A DNA stretch of 64,000 bases from Apoda limacodes (taxonomy: Eukaryota > Arthropoda > Insecta > Lepidoptera > Limacodidae). The first letter of the stretch is position 1, and each line of letters starts with the position of its first letter. The notes below the pieces were generated by a model, which made no database searches, had not been told where the DNA came from, and saw nothing but the letters and a program-made list of their open reading frames with translations. Made by a program: the position numbers and the translations under genes. The stretch covers positions 4,030,001 to 4,094,000 of the forward strand of contig OX291544.1 in assembly GCA_946406115.1 (NCBI GenBank), written 5' to 3'. This document shows, piece after piece, positions 47,306-58,170 of this stretch.

Positions 47306-48480
47306 GGTTCTCAAAATATTTGATCTCAAAAAAGAGCTCACGTGATACAAACATAATAATATATTGCAGTTACAAAAATGCGTAGGTATTTAGGAGACCC
47401 CGAGTAGGTAAGTGCTGATAATAGCATCCATATCGACCCTTTTAGCCTTTTCATATAGGACCGTTCTACCTGCACTCAACTGTTTTTTGCATTCAATTCG
47501 GTTGGTATTGGTACCTATTATGTTAGTTCTCGCTTAATCTCTGGTGACAGTGCACACGTACCACGTAATTTATGTTTAATACCTAATATAATTTATGTGT
47601 GATTAATGATTACATTAATAATATATTGGTTGTGTATTTTTATATTTTCTTAGTTATTTTAAAAAAAGTGCCTCAAATTGTGACCATTCAAAAGTTCAAC
47701 GCAAATGTAAGTAAGTAAAATATTGCTTACGTTAGATTACGTTAATTTGGTATAAAAATGTTTTCAAAACGCATTAAAAGGCCATCGCGATCGGTCACAG
47801 AATAAAAAATAGTGTAGGTACTCTAGCCATAGAATAATTTAAAACTTTTTGAATAAGTCAAGCAGCAAAGTTAGAAGTAAGTATCATAAAACACCTAAAG
47901 CCTAAATTAAATACATATCAAAAACCACGCAAGCCAGATTTTGAAGTGTTTTTATTATATCTTTAGCTAAAGAATAGTTTTTGTATCGATCAAGAACGCA
48001 AGTTCGATGCGGCTAGTTAATTTTTTCTTTATTTTTGTTTAATTTGACAGTTATTCACATAACGGTAATCGTTAAAGCTACTTCAAAACTAAAAAAGGTC
48101 CACCATACACGAAGCTATTACAATTAATATAAAATATGGATAAGACTATAAAATAATATATAATATACATTTAAAGTAGCCTGTGTGGTAAATTAAAGTT
48201 AACTACAAAAATTATATCGTAATAATTTCTTAATATATATTGTAACTCCGTGTGGGATCGGCTTTAAACGAGATGTCCCGTGCTTAAATAGCAGCAGTGG
48301 AATTGTAATTTTTTTTTATGGATAAATATATTTTCATTTTTTTTTTTACTTTTTTGCATTCAAAATCATGTCGATAAGTTAGAAATTACCTATCGTTTTT
48401 CATATCAGATAATATGTTTTTAACTTCTCTTTGAATGAAAAGTTACTTTAAGTCCGTTACACACGTAGCTTTAATATATA
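47306..48480. other. No recognisable gene or element
   Basis: AT-rich DNA between the SINE/repeat F cluster and the hAT transposon. Nothing can be supported. Confidence 0.35.
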
Positions 48481-48785
48481 TATATTTATACTAGCGTAGG
48501 GTTGCCATACGTCTCGGTACGCCGGGACTTGTCCCGGTTTGAAGCATGATGTCCCGGCGTCCCGGCCGCTAGAAAATTGTCCCGGTTTAAAAATCATAGT
48601 TATTTAATAGAGGGCTGGACTTACCAAAGAGTAATATAACTACAATAAACGCGTCCTAACTAGCTAGGCTAATCGTACGTGGATAGAACGAAGTAAGGGC
48701 TGACACTTGTCCGTTCACGTTTCACGAATTTACGTTAACAGTGTCAACGCCTACTAACTTTGGAGGAAGAGAAAGGCGCGGGAAA

Positions 48786-49908
48786 AATGATGTGTTCTTT
48801 AAAAGACATTTTGAACAAAGAGCTAGAAAGAATCGGTTGCCTTGCACACATTCTACTACACTATTATAAACAGCCTCCACTGTCGCTGATGTAATGTCAA
48901 TCGATGTGGAGTCCATGGTACTAAAAATTTGCAAATATTTTTCAATATTTACTGTGAGAGTTGAGCGCCTCAAGAAATTTTGTGAGCTAGCAGAAGTAAC
49001 ATATAATAATATACAGTTACACTCGAGAACACGATGGCTGTCGGATGCCATCGAAAGATTTTTTCGTAGCTGAAGCAAGAGCCCCGAAAGCAATAACCGA
49101 CTTTTTTGAGAACCCTATATCTGAATTTTACACTCTTTTTGTGCACAGTCAATCATCTTTAATTGAGAAGCAAATTAAAAGGATAGAAAAATCAGTGATT
49201 ACTGTTATTGAAGTGTTTTAAATAATACAACGAAACAACTGAACGGCCGGTCAATAAATAGCTTAGCTAATTGGGTAATCAAACAAAACAATTATATACG
49301 AAACTCAAGAATGAAGGCACTCTTGATGCACAGCAAACAGAAACATTTGACAAAGACACAGGCGATTATTTCCACGCTGCTTTTGAATATCTCGAACAGT
49401 GGTCTGAGCCTATGAAAAAATTCGAGATTTTTTGTTAAATGATGTTGAACGAGATCTACAGTGGCAAAAAATTTAAGTAATTACAAGTTATTTAAGCGAG
49501 AAATCTATACAAATTAGTAAATCAATGTATGAGGAATTTATGTACTTACAATAGTTCCTACAAACTAAAATGTCTGATGAATGGAAATTTACAAGATACA
49601 TGGAAATATTTTTTTCAAGTGGCAGAGGAAAGAGAAAGAAAAATTTATTTACTGAAAGTATGTCAATATCTCTTTGCAATCCCTAGCCATAATGCACACG
49701 TGGACCGGGTATTTTGATTAATAACCTCGCAACTAAACAGAGGAACCAGCTCGCTGTGGGGACAGTTGAGAGTATAATTTAGTGTTTATACAACTACAAG
49801 ATGACATGCATTGAGGTTTACAAGTACGTGAAGTCCCAAAAAGAGTTGCTCCGTAAAGCGGGAACATCTGACAAGTATGAATGGGCTCAGAAAAGAGGCA
49901 ACAATTAG
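48786..49908 (+). pseudogene. hAT family transposase pseudogene
   Basis: A hAT transposase cuts and pastes the element. The relic runs through at least three frames. First: 48786-49073 with one internal stop, reading through IDVESMVLKICKYFSIFTV, CELAEVTYNNIQ and SRTRWLSDAIERFF. Second: 49066-49221, VAEARAPKAITDFFENPISE. Third: from 49301, TGDYFHAAFEYLEQWSEP, and 49590-49717 with LLKVCQYLFAIPSHNAHVDR. The last is the hAT C-terminal dimerisation motif (usual form 'IP.SNA.VERVFS'). It continues after another shift to about 49908 (KYVKSQKELLRKAGTSDKYE). At least three frameshifts and three stops make it non-functional. The N-terminal zinc finger and first catalytic region are not seen. The antisense open frame at 48722-49093 is a shadow. 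Confidence 0.9.
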
Positions 49909-50340
49909 GTTAAGGAACTTCCTTACCGCTGGATTTTATATTGGTTGATTAATTTATTATATTTTGTAATAAGGATAAGACAAAAATGCCATGCATAAAT
50001 GAGGATATTTGATGGTTATATTTCCTGTCAATTTAAAACTAACAATGCCATATTTATTTAGTTATATTTAATTTCGTTGATTAAACTTATTTTGGGTTTA
50101 TTAAAAAAAATAGGTTGTGATAATTTTATGTTTGTGGATTATATAGTGTGCTAATTAATAAAATGTTGACAGATAGATACTTATTTTACTCAATGTTGAT
50201 TTCGTAAAATTATTTTTTTTATTAATATTTTGTAAAATTATCAGAACTAACACATTGAGCGGCAGCGCATGCCACACGCTGCGTTCGTAGCCGATAACGA
50301 GCATTTTCTCCTTTGCAGCGAAAAACGCCAACAAACAGAA

Positions 50341-50442
50341 GGGCTACCGGGAGCGTTTTACGATATTTCTCCTCTCTTTCACACCTCACATAATTCACTT
50401 GAGAACGAAGGAGAAATATCGTATAGTGTTTCCCGGTAGCCC
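50341..50442. repeat. GC-rich hairpin inside the hAT element
   Basis: GGGCTACCGGGAGCGTTTTA + 'cgatatttctcct' (50341-50373) pairs with 'aggagaaatatcgtatagtg' + 'tttcccggtagccc' (50409-50442) with a few mismatches; the loop is about 35 bp. The surrounding 50260-50480 is unusually GC-rich for this window, so it may be a nested insertion. Confidence 0.7.
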
Positions 50443-50519
50443 GCAGAAAACCCCACAGGTGGCTCGCTGGCATTGAATGGCTGTGTTAAAAGTTGTTTTG
50501 TGTTTAGGCAAGGACTAAA

Positions 50520-50600
50520 CCTTTAACCTGGGCGCTATATGGGCTCTGAAGGAGCCTCGCCCCAAAAAGCCCAGTAACGCAGTAATGGCTGCAACATCCA
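50520..50600 (+). mobile_element. 3' end of a Jockey-like retrotransposon
   Basis: 'gggcgctatatgggctctga' + 'aggagcctcgccccaaa' matches 54768-54812 ('gggcgctatatgggctgagg' ... 'gtctcgccccaaa'), which closes the Jockey relic there. An A-rich stretch follows at 50617-50650. It is a severely truncated copy nested in the hAT element. Confidence 0.5.
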
Positions 50601-52072
50601 ACTGCATTGACAGATCAGAGAAAAAAAATAAAAATCCTTTAAAAAAAAACCTGTTGTAACAAAATTTCATTTTTGTCTACCTTTACTAGTTTTTCTTGAA
50701 ATGTCCCGGTTTGAGTCCTCACACTTATGGCAACCCTTATACTAGCGGTGCCGGTGAACGTTGTTCTGCTGCCGTCCCTCTGTAACTCGGCGACATTTGG
50801 TTTTACAGAAGTATTTTATGCCCCTTACTATTTTTTGTATATAATAATAACCTACCAATAGTTTTTAAACACAACTGCATAATGTTTGCTGTTGACACTA
50901 TGTCAATATTTTAATGTAGAAATCGTGGCCACCTTAATAATGATATTAATGACACAATAAACACAGTATTTGACCTGGTTAAAAACTAAAAACCATAAAA
51001 TTTATTCGGAAAATACTAAATATTATACATTTTAATACATACAAAGCAATGCCGCATAATCTAAAAATAAATTATGCCGAAGAAAGTATCAAAGAAGTTG
51101 ACAGCAAAATCTTTAATGTATGCGGTAACACTAACAAATTTGGATTTGCACTATCAAAATTACAAAAAAATAGTTTACTACACTAACTGCCTAGGCTACG
51201 TGTCATCTATTCTGATCGACAATATAAATGTTCTCAAAGCATCTCTCAAGAAAGTCAAACTCAAACTGGAATTATCCAAAAGAAATTTATATTGTTTATC
51301 TATTATTATCTAAAATAAACTTCCCAGTTATTTAAAAGAGGTGTCACTTGAAATACTAATGAGTGGTTATTGCAACACTGTTTTTACTCTGTTGATGAGT
51401 TTTTAACCTATAAACTACCTACCTATAGAAAATGAATATAAATAGATATAGTAGTCATAAAATTATGTTGCTGTTCTTACCTTTAATTTTAATTGTTTAT
51501 CATTAGTTTTTTTATTGTACTTATTATTGACATGAATTGATTAGTCTTGACACAAATTAAAATAAACAAATACAGCCAAACAAATTGCATGCCAGAAAAT
51601 GGCTGTACATTTAAACAACCCATTATAAGAACTTATGTACTAAAATGTAAGTTGTACATATGTTTGCAAAAAATATTCTATTTTATAGAAAGGCCAAGGT
51701 GAGGGGCTCAGACCTAGCCGCTGTGGAGACATATAGGGGGGCCAACGTATCGCAGTAGACATCTTCTGGCTGAAACTTGTTATCTAGGATTACTGATAAA
51801 CATATTATCATGTATGGACAAACTAAAATATAAAGTATATCACAGCCGCAGTAAAATGCTTATGAATCTATTATATTTCATAAATTTCCTGTATTTTACA
51901 TATTGCACATAAGTGATTAGTAGTACTTACTATTTGGTGGAGCTATAAATGTCAAAAAAGGGACATCTTGGCCTATATTGTAATGTTAAAAGTATTACTG
52001 TCGACGGTACTGTATGTGCTGACTGAACATAAGTATTATCTGTGGTTAAACACAATTATTGTTTATTTCCAG

Positions 52073-52136
52073 ATGCTCCTATTACATGCTGTTACTAAAA
52101 CAATGAAAAAGCGTATTGACACGACTATTACGAAAG
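52073..52136 (+). other. Possible exon upstream of the 54914 exon
   Basis: An acceptor 'attgtttatttccag' precedes ATGCTCCTATTAC, and the donor is GAAAG|GTAAGC. The block is 64 bp and open in the ATG frame (MLLLHAVTKTMKKRIDTTITK plus one base). The leftover base is phase-compatible with the exon at 54914-55137, but not with an acceptor at about 53181, which would read into a TAG. Support is splice-signal quality and phase only. Confidence 0.25.
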
Positions 52137-52673
52137 GTAAGCTAAAATGTTAAATTGTTGATTAACACGGTTTCATTATATGAAATAACATAAGCAAATC
52201 ACTTTACCCGGAAGCTTATTCTGAAAATCCTGGAGCCTTCGGGTCTTATGTTCTCGAAAGCGAAATGTATGGCAATATATCTTGCCTTTTGAGACCTAAA
52301 AACTAAATCCCTAAGGGCCAAATGTTTTTCCACAATAATTTTTCTGAAGGCGCTCTTCTTCGTCATTCAAATTATGTGTGAAAGATTTAGCAAAATCTAT
52401 ACATAACTAACTTAACTAAACAAAGTAAATTTTCGTTTTCACCTACCTATATCTACGGCGTTTGTACGTGATTGAAGACCCTGACTTCACCGTGAGCTGG
52501 GTTTTAAATTAAATTAAAATAAATGGAAACAAAAATAATTTCTAGTCATTTTATGGTAACTTATAAAATATAAGAGTGAAATAAGACAAACATACTTTGA
52601 TATTGAGACTTGTAAGGTACTAGATAATTGTAAGAATGTTTGTCACATATCGATCTTGAAAATACAAATGTGT

Positions 52674-52758
52674 ATTTTTTTTTAAATACCACTAAGGTGA
52701 CAAAAATGCACACGGTCCGCCTGATGGTAAGCGGTCACCGTGGCCTATGGACGCTTAA
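52674..52758 (+). mobile_element. Family B fragment
   Basis: 'taaataccactaaggtgac' followed by 'cacggtccgcctgatggtaa' + 'gcggtcaccgtggcctatgg'. It is truncated after 'acgctt'. Confidence 0.8.
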
Positions 52759-53116
52759 TCTCGAATTAGTTAAAAGGGTATAGTATTCAGACTAAAGTGG
52801 TCTGGCTTGAAAACGAGGCTGTCCCATACATAATGATGTGGGTGTGTTTTTAATGAATAGTTAACCCCTTCGGGGAATAAAAACCGTGAAGTTCGTACAT
52901 ACATACTGTAAGTGCGAAACACACTTCTAATTCGGCCCAAATCCAGGCTTTTAGTTTAAAGATGATATAAAACTGATATCTCTAAGTTTTTACTAGTTAG
53001 GCTGTCACATCTACCTGAGCCTCTATTATTGAATTTAATATATTATGGCAACTCCTTAAAAGTGTTACATGTGTTATTGTTAGTACCACAGACTTTAAAA
53101 AGTACATTTTATATTT

Positions 53117-53117
<1 letters not shown>

Positions 53118-53166
<49 letters not shown>
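53118..53166. repeat. (TAA)n microsatellite
   Basis: An uninterrupted run of about 16 TAA/AAT triplets. It is followed within 15 bp by a possible splice acceptor 'tatttttcag' at 53181. Confidence 0.95.
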
Positions 53167-53689
53167 TTAATATTTTTCAGGCCACTAGAACACTGATACC
53201 GCAAGCTGTGCAAGAAAAATTTAAAGCAAAGCAACCCCAAAAGTTACAGAAACCGTGTTGAAGTAAATAACACCTCCAATAGCGCTGTAACATAAAAAAA
53301 CAATCTTGCAATGAGTCAGGTGTTTTTAGTCGGTATGTTAATAACTTTCAATGGCTTTTATTATTTTGTAGGAACTCGGTTCATTAAGTGATGTTAGGAG
53401 GTGATTTTTTTTTAATTGCTCATATCTATATTTTAAGCACGTAAGTAATTAATTAATTATAATTTTACACCTCTGCTGTATAACTGAGATACGACGAATT
53501 ATATTTTGTATTATCACTAGACATCTCACATTTCCATCCGTCTGAGCAAACCACACAGTAGGTTGGTTTCCCCAAAATGATGGCAGGTATTTAATGGATA
53601 CTTTACATATATTAAATACTGCTATCAGCGTCTGCCGACCGTATCTGGCATATGAGTATTCTGGCGCCAACAATCATCACTGGCAGCTA

Positions 53690-54850
53690 AGTCAACGCTA
53701 TTATCGTAGAGGTCCAACCAAAGAGTTTCTAAATTCATTCCATATATACCACAACCCTCTGGGTCACCTCCCTAAAACGATATGTACCCAATTAGTCCTC
53801 TTCGCGGACGATACTGCTATTTACACCACCGATAGGCAAGTAAGTCGAATCACTAAGAGACTCCAATCCGCAATCACCGCCCTAGGCGAATGGTTTCGGG
53901 AATGGAGAATGGAAGTGAATCCCGACAAAAGCTCTGCTGTTCTCTTCACTGTAGGCCGCCCTCCGCGATCATCTCCCCTCTCACTCTTCGGCCGTGCCAT
54001 TCCTTGACAAAACAAGGCCAAATACTTCGGTGTGACCCTGGATAGGCGTTTGAACTTCCGCGATCACACGAAAATAGAGACCGAGCCGCTTTTGTCCTAG
54101 GTCGTCTATACTCCATGATAGGCAATAACAGTAAGATGTCGCTTAAAAATAAGCTGACTGTTTACGTCCCTTGTATATATCCATACTACCATATGCTAGC
54201 GTCGTCTATGCGTTGTCTAAACGCAACCACCACAAACTCCAGACCCTCCAAAACCGCTTCCTCAGAGCGGCCTCCGGAGCCTCCCGGTACGTCTGGAATG
54301 CGGACCTACACAGGGACTTTGAGCTCTCCACGATTCCCCAATATCTTAAAGACTTGGCAGTCCGCTTTTTCGAGCATACTCAAAATCATGTACTCAGTAA
54401 GTAATCAGTGCAATTCACAACCTATCATCACCCCGACCGACCTCGGCACGGTCGAAAAATTATTGTACTAACGGACCCAGACCGCTATCCGTATAGTGAG
54501 ATAAGTCTCAACGACCTCCCCTAATAGGGCCTCCCCCCTAACATGAGCCGACATCCCCGGGTTCTTCGGCGCTCGCAAGGATACACGAGGAATCAAAGAT
54601 TGCCGGAGCGCTTCTCGCCCCCATTCAATTCCAACCGCCCCCTGTGACGGGTAACTTCCCTCCTGGCGGTGACTCACCTTCGGGTTTGAGACTCACGCCG
54701 GTCGAAGGGACGCCCCCGAGAGCGACAACCCAAGTCGAGGCTCCCCCCGCGGGGAGCCCTTGAGCGTTGGGCGCTATATGGGCTGAGGGTCCTTCAGAGT
54801 CTCGCCCCAAATATCCCGGTTTCAATTTTATCTTACGACTTAGCAAGGGT
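53690..54850 (+). mobile_element. 5'-truncated Jockey-type non-LTR retrotransposon
   Basis: The 3' half of a reverse transcriptase ORF is followed by about 380 bp of GC-rich 3' UTR ending near 'atcccggtttcaattttatc'. The 3' UTR end 'gggcgctatatgggct' recurs at 50540. The 5' part is missing, as usual for incompletely reverse-transcribed LINE copies. The element lies between two possible exons of the gene ending at 55137. Confidence 0.75.
53693..54404 (+). pseudogene. Jockey-like reverse transcriptase fragment
   Basis: The frame from about 53693 carries QLVLFADDTAIYTTDRQ, with the reverse-transcriptase catalytic motif F/YADD near 53799-53811, then ITALGEWFREWRMEVNPDKS (the conserved thumb-side 'W...W...NP.KS' block) up to a stop at 54005. 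Past the stop it continues KYFGVTLDRRLNFRDH, then after a frameshift ASVVYALSKRNHHKLQTLQN and RFLRAASGA, the typical Jockey C-terminal 'LQ.LQNR.LR...GA' segment, ending at 54404. The palm N-terminal motifs and endonuclease are absent. It is dead. Confidence 0.85.
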
Positions 54851-54913
54851 TGCAATTTATTTATAATTAAATCTGATTTTAAAATTGATATGTATAATTA
54901 AATTTGATTACAG

Positions 54914-55137
54914 CCCCACGTCGCAAGCGACGGTTACTGCACGCGTCGGCACCAGCTCAACGGCAATCTCAATTTTCAAGCCTCAGTGAGCACTTGTTTC
55001 GAATTGAGGAACGGCAAATGGAGTTGGATCAGCGAAACACAAAGATCCTAGAATCTTTACAAAAAAATTCAGAGAGGGACGTCGTGGTGGCTCAGGCTCT
55101 CAAATTGTTAGCAGAAGCTTTGAATAAAGACAAATAA
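54914..55137 (+). CDS. Possible last exon of a Myb/SANT- or MADF-type protein gene
   Basis: An acceptor 'atttgattacag' precedes an exon open to TAA at 55135-55137, with AATAAA overlapping the stop. It encodes about 74 residues: a basic start (PRRKRRLL), then SSLSEHLFRIEERQMELDQR, a heptad-rich helix likely to form a coiled coil, ending LAEALNKDK. Such basic-plus-helical C-termini occur in Myb/SANT-like and MADF proteins, including the DNA-binding partner protein of Harbinger transposons. The convergent Harbinger transposase relic 760 bp downstream makes the partner reading attractive, but it is inference. No DNA-binding domain is visible here. Confidence 0.4.
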
Positions 55138-55522
55138 ATACCTTATCAACAATTTGATTTTTTTATTTCTAAGCACACAGAACGCCCGGCTGAGTTAACC
55201 ATTTATAGGAAAACATGTAGAATTTACATGAGCCATTCAAGTAGATTTTGTGACCTACTGTATCTCTGTTTAGATTCTTAACTATTTAACTGATTTTTGA
55301 CATGGGGTTTAAAATTTCCAATGACAAGCACTATTTATTTACATGTATTTGTATGTAGGTATCTATATGATCTGCTTCTGTGCGACTGCTCGTTAAAGTT
55401 TAGTTATCGCTTTAGACTCCGCAAGAGTACAGTGACTACGTTACTTTATTATCGGCAAAACAAAAAGAAGGGATCGAAACTATTGTTTAATTGTCCCATG
55501 AATGCCTGGTAGCTAAATAATG

Positions 55523-55609
55523 GAGGCTGCGCCGGTTCCTGAACTAAATCTACTGAGAGGGGAAAACCGCCGCGCTTTGAACAACCCCTCTCTGGCATAT
55601 CAATACTAA
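55523..55609 (+). other. Short protein-like open stretch
   Basis: From an ATG at 55523 the frame reads MEAAPVPELNLLRGENRRAL then NNPSLAYQY and stops. The composition is better than chance, but no splice context is convincing and the family is not recognised. It lies between the 55137 stop and the Harbinger relic, so it could belong to that transposon. Confidence 0.2.
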
Positions 55610-55900
55610 ATTATAACTTGCTTAAAACACGGTTTCAGTGACTGGCTGGGATCTCTTCATCCGGAATGGAATTATATAGTTACCATACTTCTTTGAGAAT
55701 AATTAACTATGTTACTTATAGTTAGACAACAAAATCAAATTGTTATAATTTTACTGTTTGCCGAAATAATTACACAATGTAAAGGCCTAAAAATAATAAC
55801 TTATCTTCTAATAAAACCGTATCTGAATCATAAATTACGTGCACGTCATTAACAATTTATAAGATCACGTCGACTCGACTATCCCATGGCTAGATCGCTT

Positions 55901-56188
55901 TCAGATACGGTGGAATGGCTTTGAGCAGTCTGGTGCGGGTAGACCGGCTCTGTTTCAAATATTGTAAAGAACGCAAATTGCTGTCACAATTTTGACAGCC
56001 ATATCAGGGTGGTAATGTATCACAATGTGGACTAAGAGGCATCTAATTCGCCCTTTAAGCCTGCCGATAGCTTTCCACAGTATTTCGGGCCGTTGCATGT
56101 AACTTATTATAGTTTGCCTCTAGGGTACCCTCTTCAGGATAAGACACTGGTGTCATTAGATATGATTGCAGTGCATACCCTGAATCCC
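55901..56188 (-). pseudogene. Harbinger (HARBI1-like) transposase, C-terminal relic
   Basis: On the minus strand an acceptor 'tttgttttctgttttag' precedes GDSGYALQSYLMTPVSYP, the conserved block with the second catalytic Asp, then HATARNTVE with the catalytic Glu. After a one- or two-base frameshift it continues IGRLKGRIRCLLVHIVIHYH and AVKIVTAICVLYNI, then a stop where the family usually has C or another residue. This order (GDSGYPL ... RN.VER..G.LK.RFR.L ... A..I..AC.VLHNI) is diagnostic of the PIF/Harbinger DDE domain. The upstream exons with the helix-turn-helix and first Asp were not found; a family A element occupies 56505-57099. Confidence 0.85.
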
Positions 56189-56504
56189 CTAAAACAGAAA
56201 ACAAAAATAATTGGATAATTCAATAATTACAATATAAATGCAAAAGCATTTCTTTTGTTTATTATCAGTATCTCATTTAATTAACTATTACAAATAATTT
56301 GCAGGGTCTCCTTTGTTTAATCATCCTTTCTACTTATGATTCAAAAGAGATTTTTGATCATAACTTAATTAACTTAAGGCACCAATTTTAAAATGAAAAC
56401 AATAAAATACTAGTAGTATGTAGAAAAACTAACAGTTCCATGGTATACCCATACTAACCTAGTAAATAAACAGTTTTACCAGAATAGACTATTTCCCCTC
56501 AGTT

Positions 56505-57099
56505 TTAGGCTTCCGTAGCCAAATGGCAAAAAACGGAACCCTTTTAGATTCGTCATGTCTGTCTGTTCGTCCGTCCGTATGTCACAGGCACTTTTTTCCG
56601 AAACTATAAGAACTATCCTGTTGAAACTTGGTAAGTAGATGTATTCCGTGAATCTTAATTTTCACACAAAAATAGAAAAAAAATGATAAATTTTTGGGGT
56701 TCCCCATACTTAGAACCGAAACTCAAAATTTTTTTTTTCATCAAACACATACGTGTGGTATCAAAAATGATAACGAGGTTTCTAATATCCTTTTTTTTTA
56801 ACTTAATAGTTTGCGCGACAGTGGTAAAACGTGCCCCCCCCCCCTGTAACTTCTAAAATAAGAGAATGAAAAAAGTAAAAAAATATATGATATACAATAT
56901 TGCCAAGCAAACTTCCACCGAAAATTGGTTTGAACGAGATCTAGTAAGTAGTTTTTTTTTATTACGTCATAAATCGTAAACCGCAATTTACCTTTCATTC
57001 AATCAACTCAAATATAAAAATATTTTTGTTTGTGTTTGTAGATTACACAAATGGTACGTACGGAACCCTCGGTGCGCGAGTCCAACTCGCACTTGGCCA
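56505..57099 (-). mobile_element. Family A, long form, second copy
   Basis: Near-duplicate of 14500-15116, including the hairpin end 'ggcttccgtagccaaatggc' + 'aaaaaacggaaccc', the 'gggttccccatacttagaac' block, the C-run near 56835 and the 'gcgagtccaactcgcacttg' + 'gcc' terminus. A few small deletions separate the two. Confidence 0.85.
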
Positions 57100-57111
57100 T
57101 TTATAACGGTG

Positions 57112-57180
57112 CCCAAAGACGCAAATGTTAGAAAAAAATGGGTCAGAGTCATGAAAAGGGATGAGCTCTCTATTAAAACT
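57112..57180 (+). pseudogene. Possible THAP-domain exon fragment
   Basis: The plus strand reads VPKDANVRKKWVRVMKRDEL then SIKTS before a stop. The spacing 'P.D...RK.W......R' resembles the middle of a THAP zinc-finger domain, but the CCCH ligands are not visible and the 5' side is cut by the neighbouring family A element. Chance resemblance is possible. Confidence 0.25.
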
Positions 57181-57528
57181 TCGTATTAAGTATTTATTTA
57201 GATACCTACCATATAGGTAATACTAATAATACACCTATATTGACAAGACCTTTTTGTTACCTAAACGCTTTTGGCTCCATTTTTTACATTTACCCAACAC
57301 GTAAACACTTAAAACTTACCTACACTATTTTATTAATACATTAATGGAAATGGACATAATGTATTCAATGCACACTGTAAGCCGAAACTTTGTGTAAAAT
57401 GCTTACCCGCGCGTCGGATCTAAGTCGCTGTGTGTAATCCAAAGAGTATTATAATTATACCAAAAGGAAGTAATCCGTTTTGCCCGTTATGCGGGGCAGG
57501 CATTGTCTATATCTCGGTCAGTTTACTA

Positions 57529-58170
57529 AGGGAACCCTATTACTAAGGCTCCGCTGTCCGTCGGTCCGTCTGCTACCAGGCTGTATCTCATGAACCTTAG
57601 ACAGTTGAAATTTTCACAGGAGATGTATTTCTGTTGCCGCCCTAACAACAAATAATAAAAAACAGAATAAAATAAATATTGAAGGGGGGGGATTTTTTTG
57701 CCATTTTTCTTAGCCCTAAATTTCGTTATCGGCGTAGGTTCTTACGGCAACTCCTCAATTATAGAAAAAAAAACAAACAATCAAATCATGTGACATACAA
57801 CAACAAACAACAATCAAATGACATACCGATCGCAGCATCACCTACCGGGTCCAATTGTAATCATCCAGGAAACCATCGAAATACCCATATAAAATTTCAA
57901 CCCAATCGGTTCAGCCGTTTAGAAGTTATGTAAAAAAGATAAGTACGGAAAGATGAAGGAATGAAGCATTTTCCCGCGGTAAAAAGTAGCCTATGTTCAT
58001 CAGGGATAATGTCGGCTTCTAATGGTAAAAGAATTTTTCAAATCGGTCCAGTAGTTACGGAGCCTATTCAATACAAACAAACAAACAAACAATCAAATCT
58101 TGCCTCTTTATAATTTTAGTATAGATGGAACGGAACTCCTCGTGCTCGAGTCCGACTCGCACTTGGCCGT
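57529..58170 (-). mobile_element. Family A copy split by an RTE-like tail
   Basis: The left part (57529-57708) is the complement of the family's right half ('gggaaccctattactaaggc', 'tgtatctcatgaacc', 'gaaattttcacaggagatg'). The right part (58130-58170) is the 'cgagtccgactcgcacttgg' end. The 57709-58129 DNA between them is foreign to the family. Confidence 0.75.
57709..58129 (+). mobile_element. RTE-like non-LTR retrotransposon 3' tail
   Basis: Contains 'tttcaacccaatcggttcag', 'cccgcggtaaaaagtagcc', 'aaatcggtccagtagttac' and the end 'acaaacaaacaaacaatc' + 'tataattttagtatagatg'. These are common to RTE-type LINE tails in insects. It is inserted inside the family A copy. Confidence 0.65.

Larger units (their letters stand above)
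48497..50739 (+). mobile_element. 2243-bp hAT transposon, inactivated, with perfect 8-bp target duplication
   Basis: TACTAGCG flanks the element on both sides (48489-48496 and 50740-50747). Ends are TAGGGTTGCCATACGT at left and the complement of TAAGGGTTGCCATAAGT at right. Subterminal zones repeat CCGGGAC/GTCCCGG words (48529-48600 and 50700-50712). The interior has a degraded hAT transposase (48786-49908) and, near 50220-50600, GC-rich secondary sequence including a hairpin and a Jockey-like 3' end. The exact target duplication indicates a fairly recent insertion, although the transposase is dead. Confidence 0.9.

Noticed and set aside
48722..49093. 123-residue minus-strand open frame
   Set aside because: It is antisense to the hAT transposase relic, which is recognisable on the plus strand.
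51074..51313. 79-residue Lys-rich plus-strand open frame with an ATG
   Set aside because: No recognised family, no splice or promoter support; length is within chance expectation for this composition.
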